A DNA stretch of 64,000 nt from Fasciola hepatica (lineage: Eukaryota > Platyhelminthes > Trematoda > Plagiorchiida > Fasciolidae), in NCBI GenBank assembly GCA_948099385.1, contig CANUEZ040000165.1:3980501-4044500 (forward strand). Direction: 5' to 3'. The first letter of the stretch is position 1; each line of letters opens with the position of its first letter. The notes below the pieces were generated by a model. The model ran no database searches, was not told the DNA's origin, and saw only the letters and a program-made list of their open reading frames with translations. A program made the translations under genes and the position numbers. Positions 1-10,494 of the stretch are shown here, in pieces.

Positions 1-1404
1 CTCTTCGCCGACTACTTGAAACGCGTCACACGCACCGCCGACCGACAAAAATGCTTTTCTTAGACCTGAAAGGCGCCTTCAATTCAGTTGATCGAACATC
101 GCTTTTCAGTGTTCATCGAAAAGGTGTGCCCCAGAAGTTCGTGAACCTACTGAGATCGTTGTATTCTCACACTTCTGGCCGCGTTAGAGTTTACGGGGAA
201 CTATCCGGTCGGTTTGAAACGACCAGTGGTGTTCGACAGGGATGTCCTATGTCTCCATTCCTGTTCAACTTCGTCGTGGACGAAATAATGGCGAGTGCGC
301 AGCAAAATCTTCAGGATGTAGGCGTCGAACTAGGAAATAGTGAAAAGCTATGTGACCTAGATTACGCGGACGACGTTGTCTGCTTGTTCGAATGCACGGA
401 ACATGCTCAACGTACACTAGATAGACTCTCTAGAGCTGTAGCTCCATTCGGCATGCGCTTTGCACCTTCAAAGTGTAAAGTGATGTTACAAGACTGGACG
501 TCAACAATTCCGAGCTTGATGCTCGATGGGGAGGTGCTGTCAGTTGTCGATCACTTCACCTACCTCGGCAGCAGCGTGACGACGGATGGGAGCACAGTAG
601 TAGAGGTGAGCACGCGGATATCTAAGGCTCGAGCGGCGTACGCTGGACTGAAGCATTTGTGGCGCCGACCTGATATTTCACTGAAGTTGAAAGGTCGTGT
701 ATACTGTGCTGCAGTGCGTTCAGTTTTGTTGTATGGTTGCGAAACTTGGAGTCTGCGTACTGAAGATATTCGTCGTCTTGAGGTTTCCGACCACCAATGT
801 TTACGTAGTATCGCTAAGATCGGGTGGAATAGCCGAGTAAGTAATGGTGAGGTCAGAAAGCGAGTATTGGGTACTAATTCGGAGAACGTTTTGTCACAGT
901 GTATCCAACTTAGTAGACTTCGTTGGTTGGGGCATGTGTTACGTATGTCAAACACACGTCTACCGTACCGTGTCCTGTTCTCCGTTCCTCCTCGAGAGTG
1001 AACGAGACCACGTGGAGGTCAACAGATAACGCGGCAGCGAGGAATGAGAAAATGTACAGCAGACTTAGGAAAAGTAGGTGCTTCACGTCTTCGTGGTTGG
1101 GGTCCAAAAGATCCGTCTACCAGTTGGCTGGAGACACTGAAGGATATGGCAGCGAACCGCGAGCAGTGGCGATCGTGTTGTCACTTTCTGTCGAATCAGA
1201 ATAACTGATCGATGTGCGTTTGTACAGTTAGACTGTGTATTCCGTGTGTTGGCTACTAGGGCATTCTTTCCTTTTCCCACCCGTGTAGGTCCAGTCCCTG
1301 TCCATCTTGTATATTCATACTTTCTAATTCAATGTGCAACATGGTGAGAAAGGCTGTGGTCAGCGGGGTTTGCCCTACTGTTTAACGCTGTACGATGGTG
1401 ATGC
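1..1404 (+). mobile_element. RTE-clade non-LTR retrotransposon, family A, copy A1 (3' part)
   Basis: The window opens inside the RT region of a non-LTR retrotransposon, so the 5' half lies upstream. From 232 onward it is almost identical to copy A2 (6361-7541), with roughly nine substitutions over 1.15 kb by eye. The 3' untranslated part runs from 1209 to a short degenerate GAT-type tail at about 1390-1404. RTE-clade elements typically end in short repeats rather than poly(A). Clade assignment rests on the RT motifs and on the endonuclease seen in sister copies. Confidence 0.85.
3..1208 (+). pseudogene. Reverse transcriptase of RTE family A (copy A1), one nonsense codon
   Basis: The frame encodes the palm of a reverse transcriptase: motif A around LFLDLKGAFNSVD, motif B as GVRQGCPMSPFLFN and the catalytic box LDYADDVV. 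A C-terminal segment follows with LRWLGHVLRM, typical of RTE-type elements. An in-frame TGA at 999-1001 replaces the tryptophan codon present in A2 (a single G-to-A change). Beyond it the frame stays open to the normal stop at 1206-1208. The copy is 5' incomplete in this window. The nonsense codon probably inactivates it, although all core catalytic motifs are upstream. Confidence 0.85.
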
Positions 1405-2574
1405 TGGCACCACAGCAAGGTGCAGTTCTGTGGTGATGGCATACTACTTACCGATTGGACAAGTGGTTGTTTGCCCAAAGCGGCTCTGATTTCATAACAA
1501 TTTCGACTGTGTCAGAGGGACCGAGCGCAGTAAGGCATAAGACGGTATGCAAACAACGCGATTGCGTTTTCCGACTGTATAACAGCTCTCTTCAAATGTG
1601 CTGAACAGCTTTCATTCACATAAGCATTACAGTTCTGTTTGATTGGTTTTGGCGTTGTCCGAATGAATGGTGCCCAATAGACACTGAGAAGCATGTATGC
1701 AAAGGCCTTCACGGCGGTACAAGTTGAATGATTGTACACATCTGGCATGGTTTCGGGCGCGGTTTCTTTAGTCGGGCCTTTTCACTCCTGGTGCAAGGCA
1801 TCAACACCAAACAAAGTATTTCAGGAATATATGAATATCAACATGGAGATTTTCCTAACGAGAACTGACTGTTCGTCGATGGTTAGTCCGCCCGATCGGA
1901 ACTCCAGAATTTTTATTTTGCCCACAAAAGCGTTTACTCAGTTTAATTAGTAGAATATTTGATTTGTGTATCAACATCCAAATCATCATTAAAAAAGCAT
2001 AGTTATTTCATCCCTGTTAGAAGTCCTGAGCAATGCATATTCACCGAGCTCTAACTGAGACTCGAACCCAGACTGCATGATTGTAAACCACACACGCCTT
2101 ATCATCAGGTTAACATCAGAGGAACGATGTTTTTTACGTCACCATCTCATAATAAAGCGCTATTCCGTCGCTGGCTTCAAACGGCAGCAACCTGCCGCCT
2201 ACGCGACGGTCGACTCCGATGGTAGAATTCTTCTCCGTAGGGCCCGTAAGTAAAACGAGGTTATTGCGTTCACCAGTTGTTCGATCTTATCTGTAATACA
2301 GTTCTATCCGTTGGCCATTGTGTTCCATCGTTCTTCTTTTTCCCATTCATCACAGTGCATTAAGTCAGGATCAGTGGACACGATTGTAAATCATCGCCCA
2401 AAGGAACCTTACGAAGTAAGTCTTTTTTTGCTCTCATGTCACTTTTCCGCTGCTTCAGTAGATTGCCCCGCATGGTTCACTTCTAGTTTAACGAAGAGGG
2501 AAAGACGAGTGATGACGCTTGTATTTCGGCCGCCAAACACGTTAAGTCCATGAAACACGTACAGTGTATTTTTT
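1405..2574. other. Stretch without recognised genes
   Basis: AT-rich single-copy-looking sequence after A1. Short open frames occur on both strands but have no recognisable domain. A B-box-like string near 2050 has no matching A box, so no tRNA is called. Confidence 0.5.
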
Positions 2575-3055
2575 TAAGGCTTGAAAAAAATTTTGGAAAT
2601 GCGGCCCAGCCCACCTGACCTGCGTTCTTCATCGGACTACTTTTATGCTGCTCAGCAGGCAAATTATCGATTAATCCTCTTCGGCTCAGAGAGGCCAGCC
2701 TGATTGTTTAGACCGTATGTAGTGCACGTGAAAAAAATTCTCACCCGTAAAAGCTGCCGTGAAACCAAGATTATCGACGGGTAAATATCAGCATGTACTT
2801 GATTCCTCGATGCTCTGCAAGCAGTTTGTTTAGGTTGAATGTTATGAAGCCAGTGGATCAGATTGTCTTCCGAAAGTCACATTGTATGCAGTAACAAATC
2901 AATGTTATTAATACCGATTTCGTCTGAATATATTAAACAATAAAAATCTTGAATCTGCAGAGCTTGTAAAAGAATGAAAAATACGATCCATATGGTACAT
3001 ATAAAATACCTTGAAGGCTTATAAATCGGAAACCGTAAAAAAGTTATGGTGTGTT
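2575..3055 (+). repeat. Interspersed repeat R1, copy 1
   Basis: A diverged copy of an unclassified repeat of about 500 bp also seen at 8525-9003 (minus), 13680-14212 (plus) and 18299-18695 (minus). Shared landmarks are the segment reading GTGAAACYAAGATTATYGACGG, the TATGAAGCCARTGGATC region and the GTCTGAATATATT string. No terminal repeats, poly(A) or coding capacity are evident. Confidence 0.7.
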
Positions 3056-3514
3056 AAATAATAAACCAATGAACTTAGTTATGTCAGCAAGAAAACTTAC
3101 CACATACTTCAGCGATAAGCGGTATCCCACTCCCAACTACAGATCAGTTAATCAAGTGCAATACAACACGTCGTTGGAGACCAAGCTACCGTTTACCGTA
3201 CGGCGCACTTGAATACACGTTCCATCTTATCCACATGCTTTTGTTTGACTGCTGATTACTGGACACAACTGGTGTCCCGCCTAGATCGATCTTTTATTAC
3301 TTAGACTAATCAACACCATCAATCCGACAACGGGTTAAATGTGTATATTGTGTTTGACTGCAATAATTTACTTCAAAAGGCTTCATCAGGTCGTTAGATG
3401 GGGATGGATGATAATCACTACGCACGTGATGGTTCTCTCTTCCAACTTTCCTAGAGTGACCACTTTGGAAAAGTTTGTTCTGGTAGGATGCACAAGAACT
3501 TCAATTATTTGTGC

Positions 3515-3730
3515 CTGATCATTTGCGCGTACGGTGTAACTTTTGACGTACATTGTGTTGCTTATTAGTTAGCACTATAACACCACAAGAGTCCAAAAGG
3601 ACACTGACTGATTGTAAGAATTGAAAAACCCGGTTTTTGTAGCGGTTCGTTGAAATTTCGTGACTTTTCCTGATGATAAATTTTGCGCTCTTCCTCAAAA
3701 GTTCGCTGTAATCTGGTAATCGGTTCATAC
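3515..3730 (-). repeat. Interspersed repeat R4, copy 1
   Basis: On the minus strand this matches 8168-8320 on the plus strand, with a shared core around TTATCATCAGGAAARGTCACG and a downstream TGTCYYYTGRGACTC-type string. The short open frame here (69 codons) is probably incidental. Nothing identifies the family. Confidence 0.55.
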
Positions 3731-4806
3731 TCCAGGAAGACTCCTAATCCGCTTTCCAGGACACAAAAGCAAGGTGGTCAAGGTCACCTTATATCATAAG
3801 CGACCTCTCGTACAGCTTCTCAGGAAATGAAATGTAGTATGCTAACGTCGCAACTATTTGTCCTGCGGTATCAACCAAAGAGGAATAAATAACCTTTATG
3901 ATAATCTCCAAAACGTTGTGTGTTATCATAAACAAAGTGATCTTCCACGTAACCCTTCATAGTGCTCTGAGGGTATCTCCACCCCATCTCACTCAGCCTT
4001 CGCGAATGATGAGCATACTCTGCGCAGCATTCAATTACACAGCGTTCAGTCTCCGAAGTACCTTGGAGTGACGTTAAGCCCTGATATTCTCATGTAAATT
4101 GCGTGCGCGAATTGTGCTGACTCATCTTTCGAATTTGGAACTTCAGGCAATTCTGCATGACAATCATCAACACACTATCTCTCGTGACACCGATACTACT
4201 GGTACTATATGGACACTAAAATGTCATTTGTTGTCACCATGATCACTAAGTTTATTGTTCTTTCTTCTGTAATCTGAATTTGAATGTCTAAAAAAACGCG
4301 CTACACTTAGCCAGTTGTGATGTGCTGAAATCAATCTCGTTCTCTATCGACTGTTCTGATCCTGCAGCCGGGTATTTTCAATTGATTCTGCGTTGAACCT
4401 ACGTTCATATTTCCCTTTGCTTCTCAACGCATTTCACCAAGCATACTCTGTATCCTCCTAGCTATTGCACACCACACACACGCCGCAAACATGTCACGTG
4501 GAAAGTATGAGAGCGTGGGCGACTAAGACAAACCACGGAAAAAGGGCTCAGCTCTCCGGTATCGAAATACAATCCACCTGTGGTTGAAACCCTGACGCTC
4601 AATGGACCACGGAGCAGACAGGCTTTGGTTGAAAGCTGATTAACCGAGTTAGCGTACCTGTGTGCGTGCACACTTGTGCACAATCTAGGAACAGCAGCAA
4701 AATTATTTGCATGATTTACATGGACTGAGGCCTCCTATCCTAAATGTAGCACAAATATGCCGTGTCTGAACGGGCGCGGTGCGCACATGTGATTTGGCAA
4801 TGGTGG
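3731..4806. other. Stretch without recognised genes
   Basis: I see no recognisable coding segment, RNA gene or repeat boundary between repeat R4 and the start of A2. Small open frames on both strands lack domain signatures. Confidence 0.45.
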
Positions 4807-7541
4807 CCATCACGACGAGACTGCACCTTGACGTGGTGTGATGGCTTGCGCGCCTCTATGACCCAAAGAGCTATACAGGGTAGCTTCTTTAAGCCGGAGA
4901 TGCAATCATACCTGACAGGTCAATGGGTAGAGGTCAGACAAAGTTCAGTCTCCTGGTCCTCCAGGTTGGGGGTCGATTTGAGCTGGCAAATCAATCGGCA
5001 AAATCAGAGGAAGAATAATCGATCCAAGCAAATCGGCTTCCACTAAGCCATCCCGCTGCCTTGCAAAGAGGTTCTTGTTAGAACTAAAGGCTTTGGACGA
5101 GGAGCCTAATCGTTCTCCTGCTTTGTAGCTGGACACCCTAGCAGTACCCGTCCAACATCTCCCATGAACTGCACAGATAGAAAGAATTCCACCCTGCATC
5201 GGTCGTCGCGCAGGATAATCAGGATCGCGCTGCCCATTGCATCGAGTGGGGTGGGTAGTAATAAGTGGGCTACTGCTCAGAGTTCCCTCTCTTTTATTCA
5301 ACCTTTGTCTTCTGTTCTCAGCCACTTCTCTTTGCCCCATCTATCCACCCATAATGCTCCTACTGATAACATGGTCGATACTCGCAACGATTCACTGTCA
5401 AATAGGGTCGGAAATAATCCTCTGTCTGGTAACTCACATTTTCTCAAGCCTCGTCAGCCTCTGAACCTCGACTCCTTCAACGTGCGTACACTCATGCAGG
5501 CCGGTTAGCAGGCGTGCCTTGCCCTCACAATAAATTCTCTGAAGATTGATGTCTGCTGCTTAAGTGAAACGCGTATACAGGACTCGAGTAGTGTAATTCA
5601 ACTAACTGCTCCTGGTATCTCATCGAGGTATTTTCTGCGCTCTTCAGGAGACGAAATAGCTCGAGCTGTGGGTCAACGTGGTGTAGGAATTGTTTTGAAT
5701 GACAAGGCTGAGGCTGCCCGCTTAGACTGGATTCCCGTTAACAGTCGTTTATGTGCTGTGAGACTCCAAGGGTCAGTTGGCGTTCGACAGGATAGTTGTG
5801 TTAAGCGCAGTTTGTTTGTAACCTCGGCGTACGCCCCAACGGACTGCGGCTCAGACTTGTAGAAAGATGAGTTCTATGATGCCCTCACCACCCTCGTTCG
5901 CAGCAGTAAAGATTCTGACATTGTAGTGCTAGCTGGTGACTTCAATACACAAGTTGGCAAACTTAGTGTGTCAGAAGCCTGTTTATGTGGACGTTGTGCT
6001 TTACCTGCTGAGCGTACAGATAACTGGGATAGACTTCTCCAGTTTTGTACAGACAATCGATTGTTCTTGTCTAGCACAAATTTACGACACAACTGGCGTC
6101 GCACAGCGACATGGCCCTCTAACTCTACAAGTACTTTGAGTCAAATCGATCATATTGCCGTAAGCTACCGGTGGCGCAGTTCTGTTCAGAACTGTAGGTC
6201 TTACTGGTCCACGTACGTAGAGTTGTACCATGCATTAGTTTTAATGCGATTATCTCTCCAGCTCCATGGTCATCGTCGCAAACCACAAACCCGATTAGCC
6301 GTGCAACGTTTGTTTGATCCAGAAGAACTCACCCGTTATGAGCAGAAGTTATATATAAACGGTGTTCGACAGGGATGTCCTATGTCTCCATTCCTGTTCA
6401 ACTTCGTCGTGGACGAAATAATGGCGAGTGCGCAGCAAAATCTTCAGGATGTAGGCGTCGAACTAGGAAATAGTGAAAAGCTATGTGACCTAGATTACGC
6501 GGACGACGTTGTCTGCTTGTTCGAATGCACGGAACATGCTCAACGTACACTAGATAGACTCTCTAGAGCTGTAGCTCCATTCGGCATGCGCTTTGCACCT
6601 TCAAAGTGTAAAGTGATGTTACAAGACTGGACGTCAACAATTCCGAGCTTGATGCTCGATGGAGAGGTGCTGTCGGTTGTCGATCACTTCACCTACCTCG
6701 GCAGCAGCGTGACGACGGATGGGAGCACAGTAGTAGAGGTGAGCACGCGGATATCTAAGGCTCGAGCGGCGTACGCTGGACTGAAGCATTTGTGGCGCCG
6801 ACCTGATATTTCACTGAAGTTGAAAGGTCGTGTATACTGTGCTGCAGTGCGTTCAGTTTTGTTGTATGGTTGCGAAACTTGGAGTCTGCGTACTGAAGAT
6901 ATTCGTCGTCTTGAGGTTTTCGACCACCGATGTTTACGTAGTATCGCTAAGATCGGGTGGAATAGCCGAGTAAGTAATGGTGAGGTCAGAAAGCGAGTAT
7001 TGGGTACTAATTCGGAGAACGTTTTGTCACAGTGTATCCAACTTAGTAGACTTCGTTGGTTGGGGCATGTGTTACGTATGTCAAACACACGTCTACCGTA
7101 CCGTGTCCTGTTCTCCGTTCCTCCTCGAGAGTGGACGAGACCACGTGGAGGTCAACAGATGACGTGGCAGCGAGGAATGAGAAAATGTACAGCAGACTTA
7201 GGAAAAGTAGGTGCTTCACGTCTTCGTGGTTGGGGTCCAAAAGATCCGTCTACCAGTTGGCTGGAGACACTGAAGGATATGGCAGCGAACCGCGAGCAGT
7301 GGCGATCGTGTTGTCACTTTCTGTCGAATCAGAATAACTGATCGATGTGCGTTTGTACAGTTAGACTGTGTATTCCGTGTGTTGGCTACTAGGGCATTCT
7401 TTCCTTTTCCCACCCGTGTAGGTCCAGTCCCTGTCCATCTTGTATATTCATACTTTCTAATTCAATGTGCAACATGGTGAGAAAGGCAGTGGTCAGTGGG
7501 GTTTGCCCTACTGTTTAACGCTGTAGGACGATGATGATGAT
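4807..7541 (+). mobile_element. RTE-clade retrotransposon, family A, copy A2 with internal deletion
   Basis: This copy has the 5' leader shared with family B (CATCACGACGAGACTGCACC and the following 150 bp), an endonuclease region, an RT region, a 3' untranslated part and a GATGATGATGAT tail at 7529-7541. The endonuclease is joined directly to RT motif B near 6350-6361. The linker and the N-terminal RT blocks present in A3 and A4 (about 1 kb) are therefore missing. The distal half is about 99 percent identical to A1, so the copy is young. Confidence 0.88.
5164..7341 (+). pseudogene. Endonuclease-RT polyprotein of family A with two nonsense codons and an in-frame internal deletion
   Basis: One frame runs for about 726 codons, broken only by TAG at 5506-5508 and TAG at 5860-5862. 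The first half is an APE-type endonuclease: the FNVRTL start, the CCLSETRIQD glutamate motif, VLAGDFNTQVG and QIDHIAVSYRWR. The final histidine motif reads YHAL instead of DHAL. The frame then passes without interruption into GVRQGCPMSPFLFN and YADDVV of the RT. RT motif A and upstream blocks are absent, so the fusion cannot be a working polymerase. The 471-codon open part starting at 5926 is the longest intact family A frame in the window. Confidence 0.85.
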
Positions 7542-8167
7542 AGCTTGTTCGACAGTGTCTTCTAACTTGCGGTCTGTGTCACTACAAAACGTATTCCATG
7601 TTTTTCTATATTTTGTACTGTTATCGATATGGTCAAATTGATGTTATTCGGAATTCTAGGCGAGTAAGTGGTTCACTATAATTGCTTGCTTTTAATACAA
7701 GTTGATTGCAGCTTTCTCCAGTTTTGTCGACTTAAATCAACCTGTGGAATTGCTGCACGGTTTGTCGCACGAAGTGAAGTGCTCCTCTTTTAGGAAACCG
7801 ATTATTTTAAGGTGAAGGATGACACTGAATCGTGATATCACCTCAATGAACCTTTCCAAAATGGCAATATTTTTCAGTATATGACCGGTTAAGATAATAA
7901 GAAAACAACGAACTCCAATAAAATCGCCTACTTGTCCAAGATTCTCCAATTTCCCTGATATGCTACTTTACCATAGCAGGCGTAAAGCTGCCACACACTG
8001 AAAAGAAGAAGGAAGAAGCCTCGAGAGAATGGTGACATGTCCGTACGGACACTTTGACTCACAAAGGTAGAAAAAGTGCTCCACACAAACTAATCGGAGC
8101 AAATTTGAAAACCGCTAGTGATATCTTTTCAGATATACCAACGTTATCTGGGGAATGGAATGCTGCT
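7542..8167. other. Stretch without recognised genes
   Basis: Spacer after the A2 tail. A 70-codon minus-strand open frame at 7737-7949 has no recognisable motif. Confidence 0.45.
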
Positions 8168-8320
8168 ATGAAACACCACTTCGCGAAATTTTAAGGAAAC
8201 GCGTAAAACTTATCATCAGGAAAGTCACGAAACTTCAAAGAGGTGCTATGAAAATCAAGCTGTTTAACTTATACTGCGAGCCAGTGTCTCCTGAGACTCC
8301 TTTTACGTTCTAGTGCAAAT
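8168..8320 (+). repeat. Interspersed repeat R4, copy 2
   Basis: Plus-strand counterpart of the minus-strand repeat at 3515-3730, recognised by the TTATCATCAGGAAAGTCACGAAA core. Diverged and of unknown class. Confidence 0.5.
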
Positions 8321-8524
8321 GAAGAGATTACGCGAATTATGCTAAGTGCTACAATATACGCGCAAACAATCGTGTACACGGTAATTGCAGTTAATTTGTA
8401 TTCCGCCAGAACGAACAAAAGTAATCGATATTCATCTTTGTTTGGCATCTTGACAAAGCTGAATCCATCCGCTTAGCATTAAAAACATCATGACACTACA
8501 AGGTTCCTAATGAGTACTCGAAAA

Positions 8525-9003
8525 ATTTATGGCGTTGAGAGGTTACAGTATCTGATCTGCTGTGTGAGTGGTTACACCCATTATGGTTCACATCAGGAAG
8601 CTTTTGAAATATGATTTACATGTCTTCAAGGGATTTTACATGTACCATACGGATCGTAATTTTCATTCTGTCTCTAGTGCGAAAGATCCGATTTTTTAAT
8701 TGTCCGATTTATTCAAAAAGAAATGGTTACCGCATAGAATAAGACTGTCGGAAAGCAATCTGGACCACCAGCTTCATAACCCGGTGGACTTCAGAGGATC
8801 TGAATAAATATTGGTATCTATCTATCGATAGTCTCGGTCTCATCACAGATTTCATTGGCGAGAATTTTTTCAGCATGCAAATATACGGCCAATGCAATCA
8901 GGCCAAAGCTCACGTCCCAAGTGGATTTTTTGGTAATTTGTCTACTGACAAGCATAGAAGTAGCCCGATGCAGTATGTGGTTTAAATGGTCCGATTGTTC
9001 CGG
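8525..9003 (-). repeat. Interspersed repeat R1, copy 2
   Basis: Minus-strand copy of R1, alignable over its whole length to copy 3. One end carries ATGGCGTTGAGAGGTTACAG (matching ATGGCGTTAGAGAGGCTACG in copy 4). The other end matches the region of copy 3 around 13720-13760, read in reverse complement. It is clearly older than copies 3 and 4. Confidence 0.7.
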
Positions 9004-9034
9004 TTGGCGGTATGATCGGTAGCCCCCCCCCCAC

Positions 9035-9301
9035 ATGGGCTATGTTGTTGGTTGCCTGAGATCCCGCTGCGTCTCACCTGCTATTCTGTTCGCCCCTTTT
9101 TTCCTGCTTCGGGATGCCTCTGACATGTACGCCGTCTGTTCTTTGGTCTGTGGCCATCGATCGGTTTGATATTCGCTTCATTCTGTTTCAGCGGCATTCC
9201 CTGATACACTGTGTCTGTTACTGTTTTGTTTTATACGGACTTCCCCACTCTTGGCGTTCCTTTCCCCTATCTGTAGATAATTTAAGGCTTTAGCGCACAA
9301 T
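9035..9301 (+). other. Weak exon-like segment
   Basis: A frame from ATG at 9035 reads 45 residues rich in hydrophobic positions (APFFLLRDASDMYAV). A 28-base GT...AG interval at about 9174-9201 would extend it by splicing into CVCYCFVLYGL. Tiny introns are known in flukes, but the donor here is poor and no family is recognised. It could equally be chance. It is listed because it leads into the exon-like segments that follow. Confidence 0.18.
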
Positions 9302-9414
9302 GCGATGCACTGTTAAACAGTTGTTCCTTGGCTGACAGCCAAATACCTAATCCTTTTTGATCCACATTTACGAGTGCGCTTATATGCACATGAGGGCTCC
9401 TAAATCGGAGATGT

Positions 9415-9691
9415 ATGACAGCATCTACGGGATCACTGCTCTCTTCTCTGTTTGGAAGATATTGGGCTGGCGGTGATCTTCACGTAAGAGACTCGAGTTC
9501 ATATAAACTAGGTCTGTTTCTCTGTTTGGGTTATGGTCAGAGCCATTCCTTGTTTCTTCATCCAATTCATTCTTTTTTAGATGTATCCGCTAAACTACGT
9601 TGTTCCGGCTGCATCCTTTCACACTGTTGGGCATGCGTCTAAACTGGAACGATTATGGCGTGCTGCCCCCTGCTCTCCGTCTTTTGTCTGA
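9415..9691 (+). CDS. Possible spliced small gene segment, unidentified
   Basis: The frame from ATG at 9415 runs to a good donor (CAC followed by GTAAGA at 9484). A pyrimidine-rich acceptor (TTCTTTTTTAG) ends at 9580. Splicing out these 97 bases keeps the frame, which then continues to TGA at 9689-9691. The predicted product is about 60 residues including FGRYWAGGDLH and ASFHTVGHASKLERLW. A second frame over 9634-9745 (LPPALRLLSDCVDPALM) also looks protein-like, so a frameshifted pseudogene is possible. No family is recognised. Confidence 0.25.
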
Positions 9692-10314
9692 TTGCGTGGA
9701 CCCAGCTTTAATGGTCTCCGGGCTAATTTCAAAGGCTTACTACGGTGCATAGGAGTATGGTCTAAGATCGATATATCATTTAAGGTGACACCGGTCCAGA
9801 TCTGTTTTTCGTAAGCTTCCAAGTGATATATGGTTCTGAATCCTTTTCCCAATCAATTATTTTCATGTGCGCCGCGAAACTCATCGTTTGTTTATGGTCA
9901 CGTTGGGCAGCGCATGTTATCATGCAGATGGAGAGATGGATAAGATATTTATCACATTTCCTGTTTCGTTGGTGCTCCCAGTACCACACAAACTTATATC
10001 TTACATCAAGCTTAAATTAATTGTTCAGCCATAGGAATTGGCAGCATGTAACCTGCGTAATTTTCGGGGTTCCTACCTGCATTTGTTGGTCGGGTTGTAT
10101 TTTTCGACAGATATATGGGATTTCGTCTAATCAGTGATCAGTTCAACCGACACGTCTATAGAGTTTCGGAAAATCTCAGATTCAAAGTGATTTAGCTGTA
10201 GTTCATACTCAGTCATCCATCCGTTTGGTTACTTGGCTTTTCATTTTCAGAGCTATCTTTTTCTACCTTGAAAAATGAATAATTTTTTCCATTCTGTCTC
10301 TCGATTGTACACAG

Positions 10315-10494
10315 AATTTGGCTCGTCAGATTCTTCTACAATGTTCCTCCGAAGTTGCACTTGAAGTCGGTGCCACCTTTCCCGCAAGTGACTGTCCTCT
10401 TTGCATTGATCTGGAAGGGGCCGCTCGTTTAGCTAGGATATTTTATGAACGTTATGTTGCTCCTTTCGAGACGGTTTTACGGACCGAATGCTGA
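10315..10494 (+). CDS. Candidate terminal exon of an unidentified gene
   Basis: After an acceptor (TCTCGATTGTACACAG, ending at 10314) a frame encodes 59 residues and a TGA at 10492-10494. Composition is protein-like and non-repetitive, with SSEVALEVGATF, a CPLC pair of cysteines and LARIFYERYVAPFE. The frame upstream of the acceptor is not obviously coding, which fits an exon. I do not recognise the family. Splice-linked partners may be the weak segments at 9035-9691. A decayed gene is the main alternative. Confidence 0.35.
   Translation, partial: NLARQILLQCSSEVALEVGATFPASDCPLCIDLEGAARLARIFYERYVAPFETVLRTEC

Noticed and set aside
560..955. 131-codon minus-strand frame repeated at 6693-7088
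   Set aside because: Antisense shadow of the family A RT; both occurrences exist only because the copies are nearly identical.
2040..2115. B-box-like string (reverse complement of CTCGAACCC) that could suggest a tRNA or tRNA-derived SINE
   Set aside because: No A box, acceptor stem or anticodon arm could be drawn. Similar isolated strings at about 10903 and 23683 also failed.
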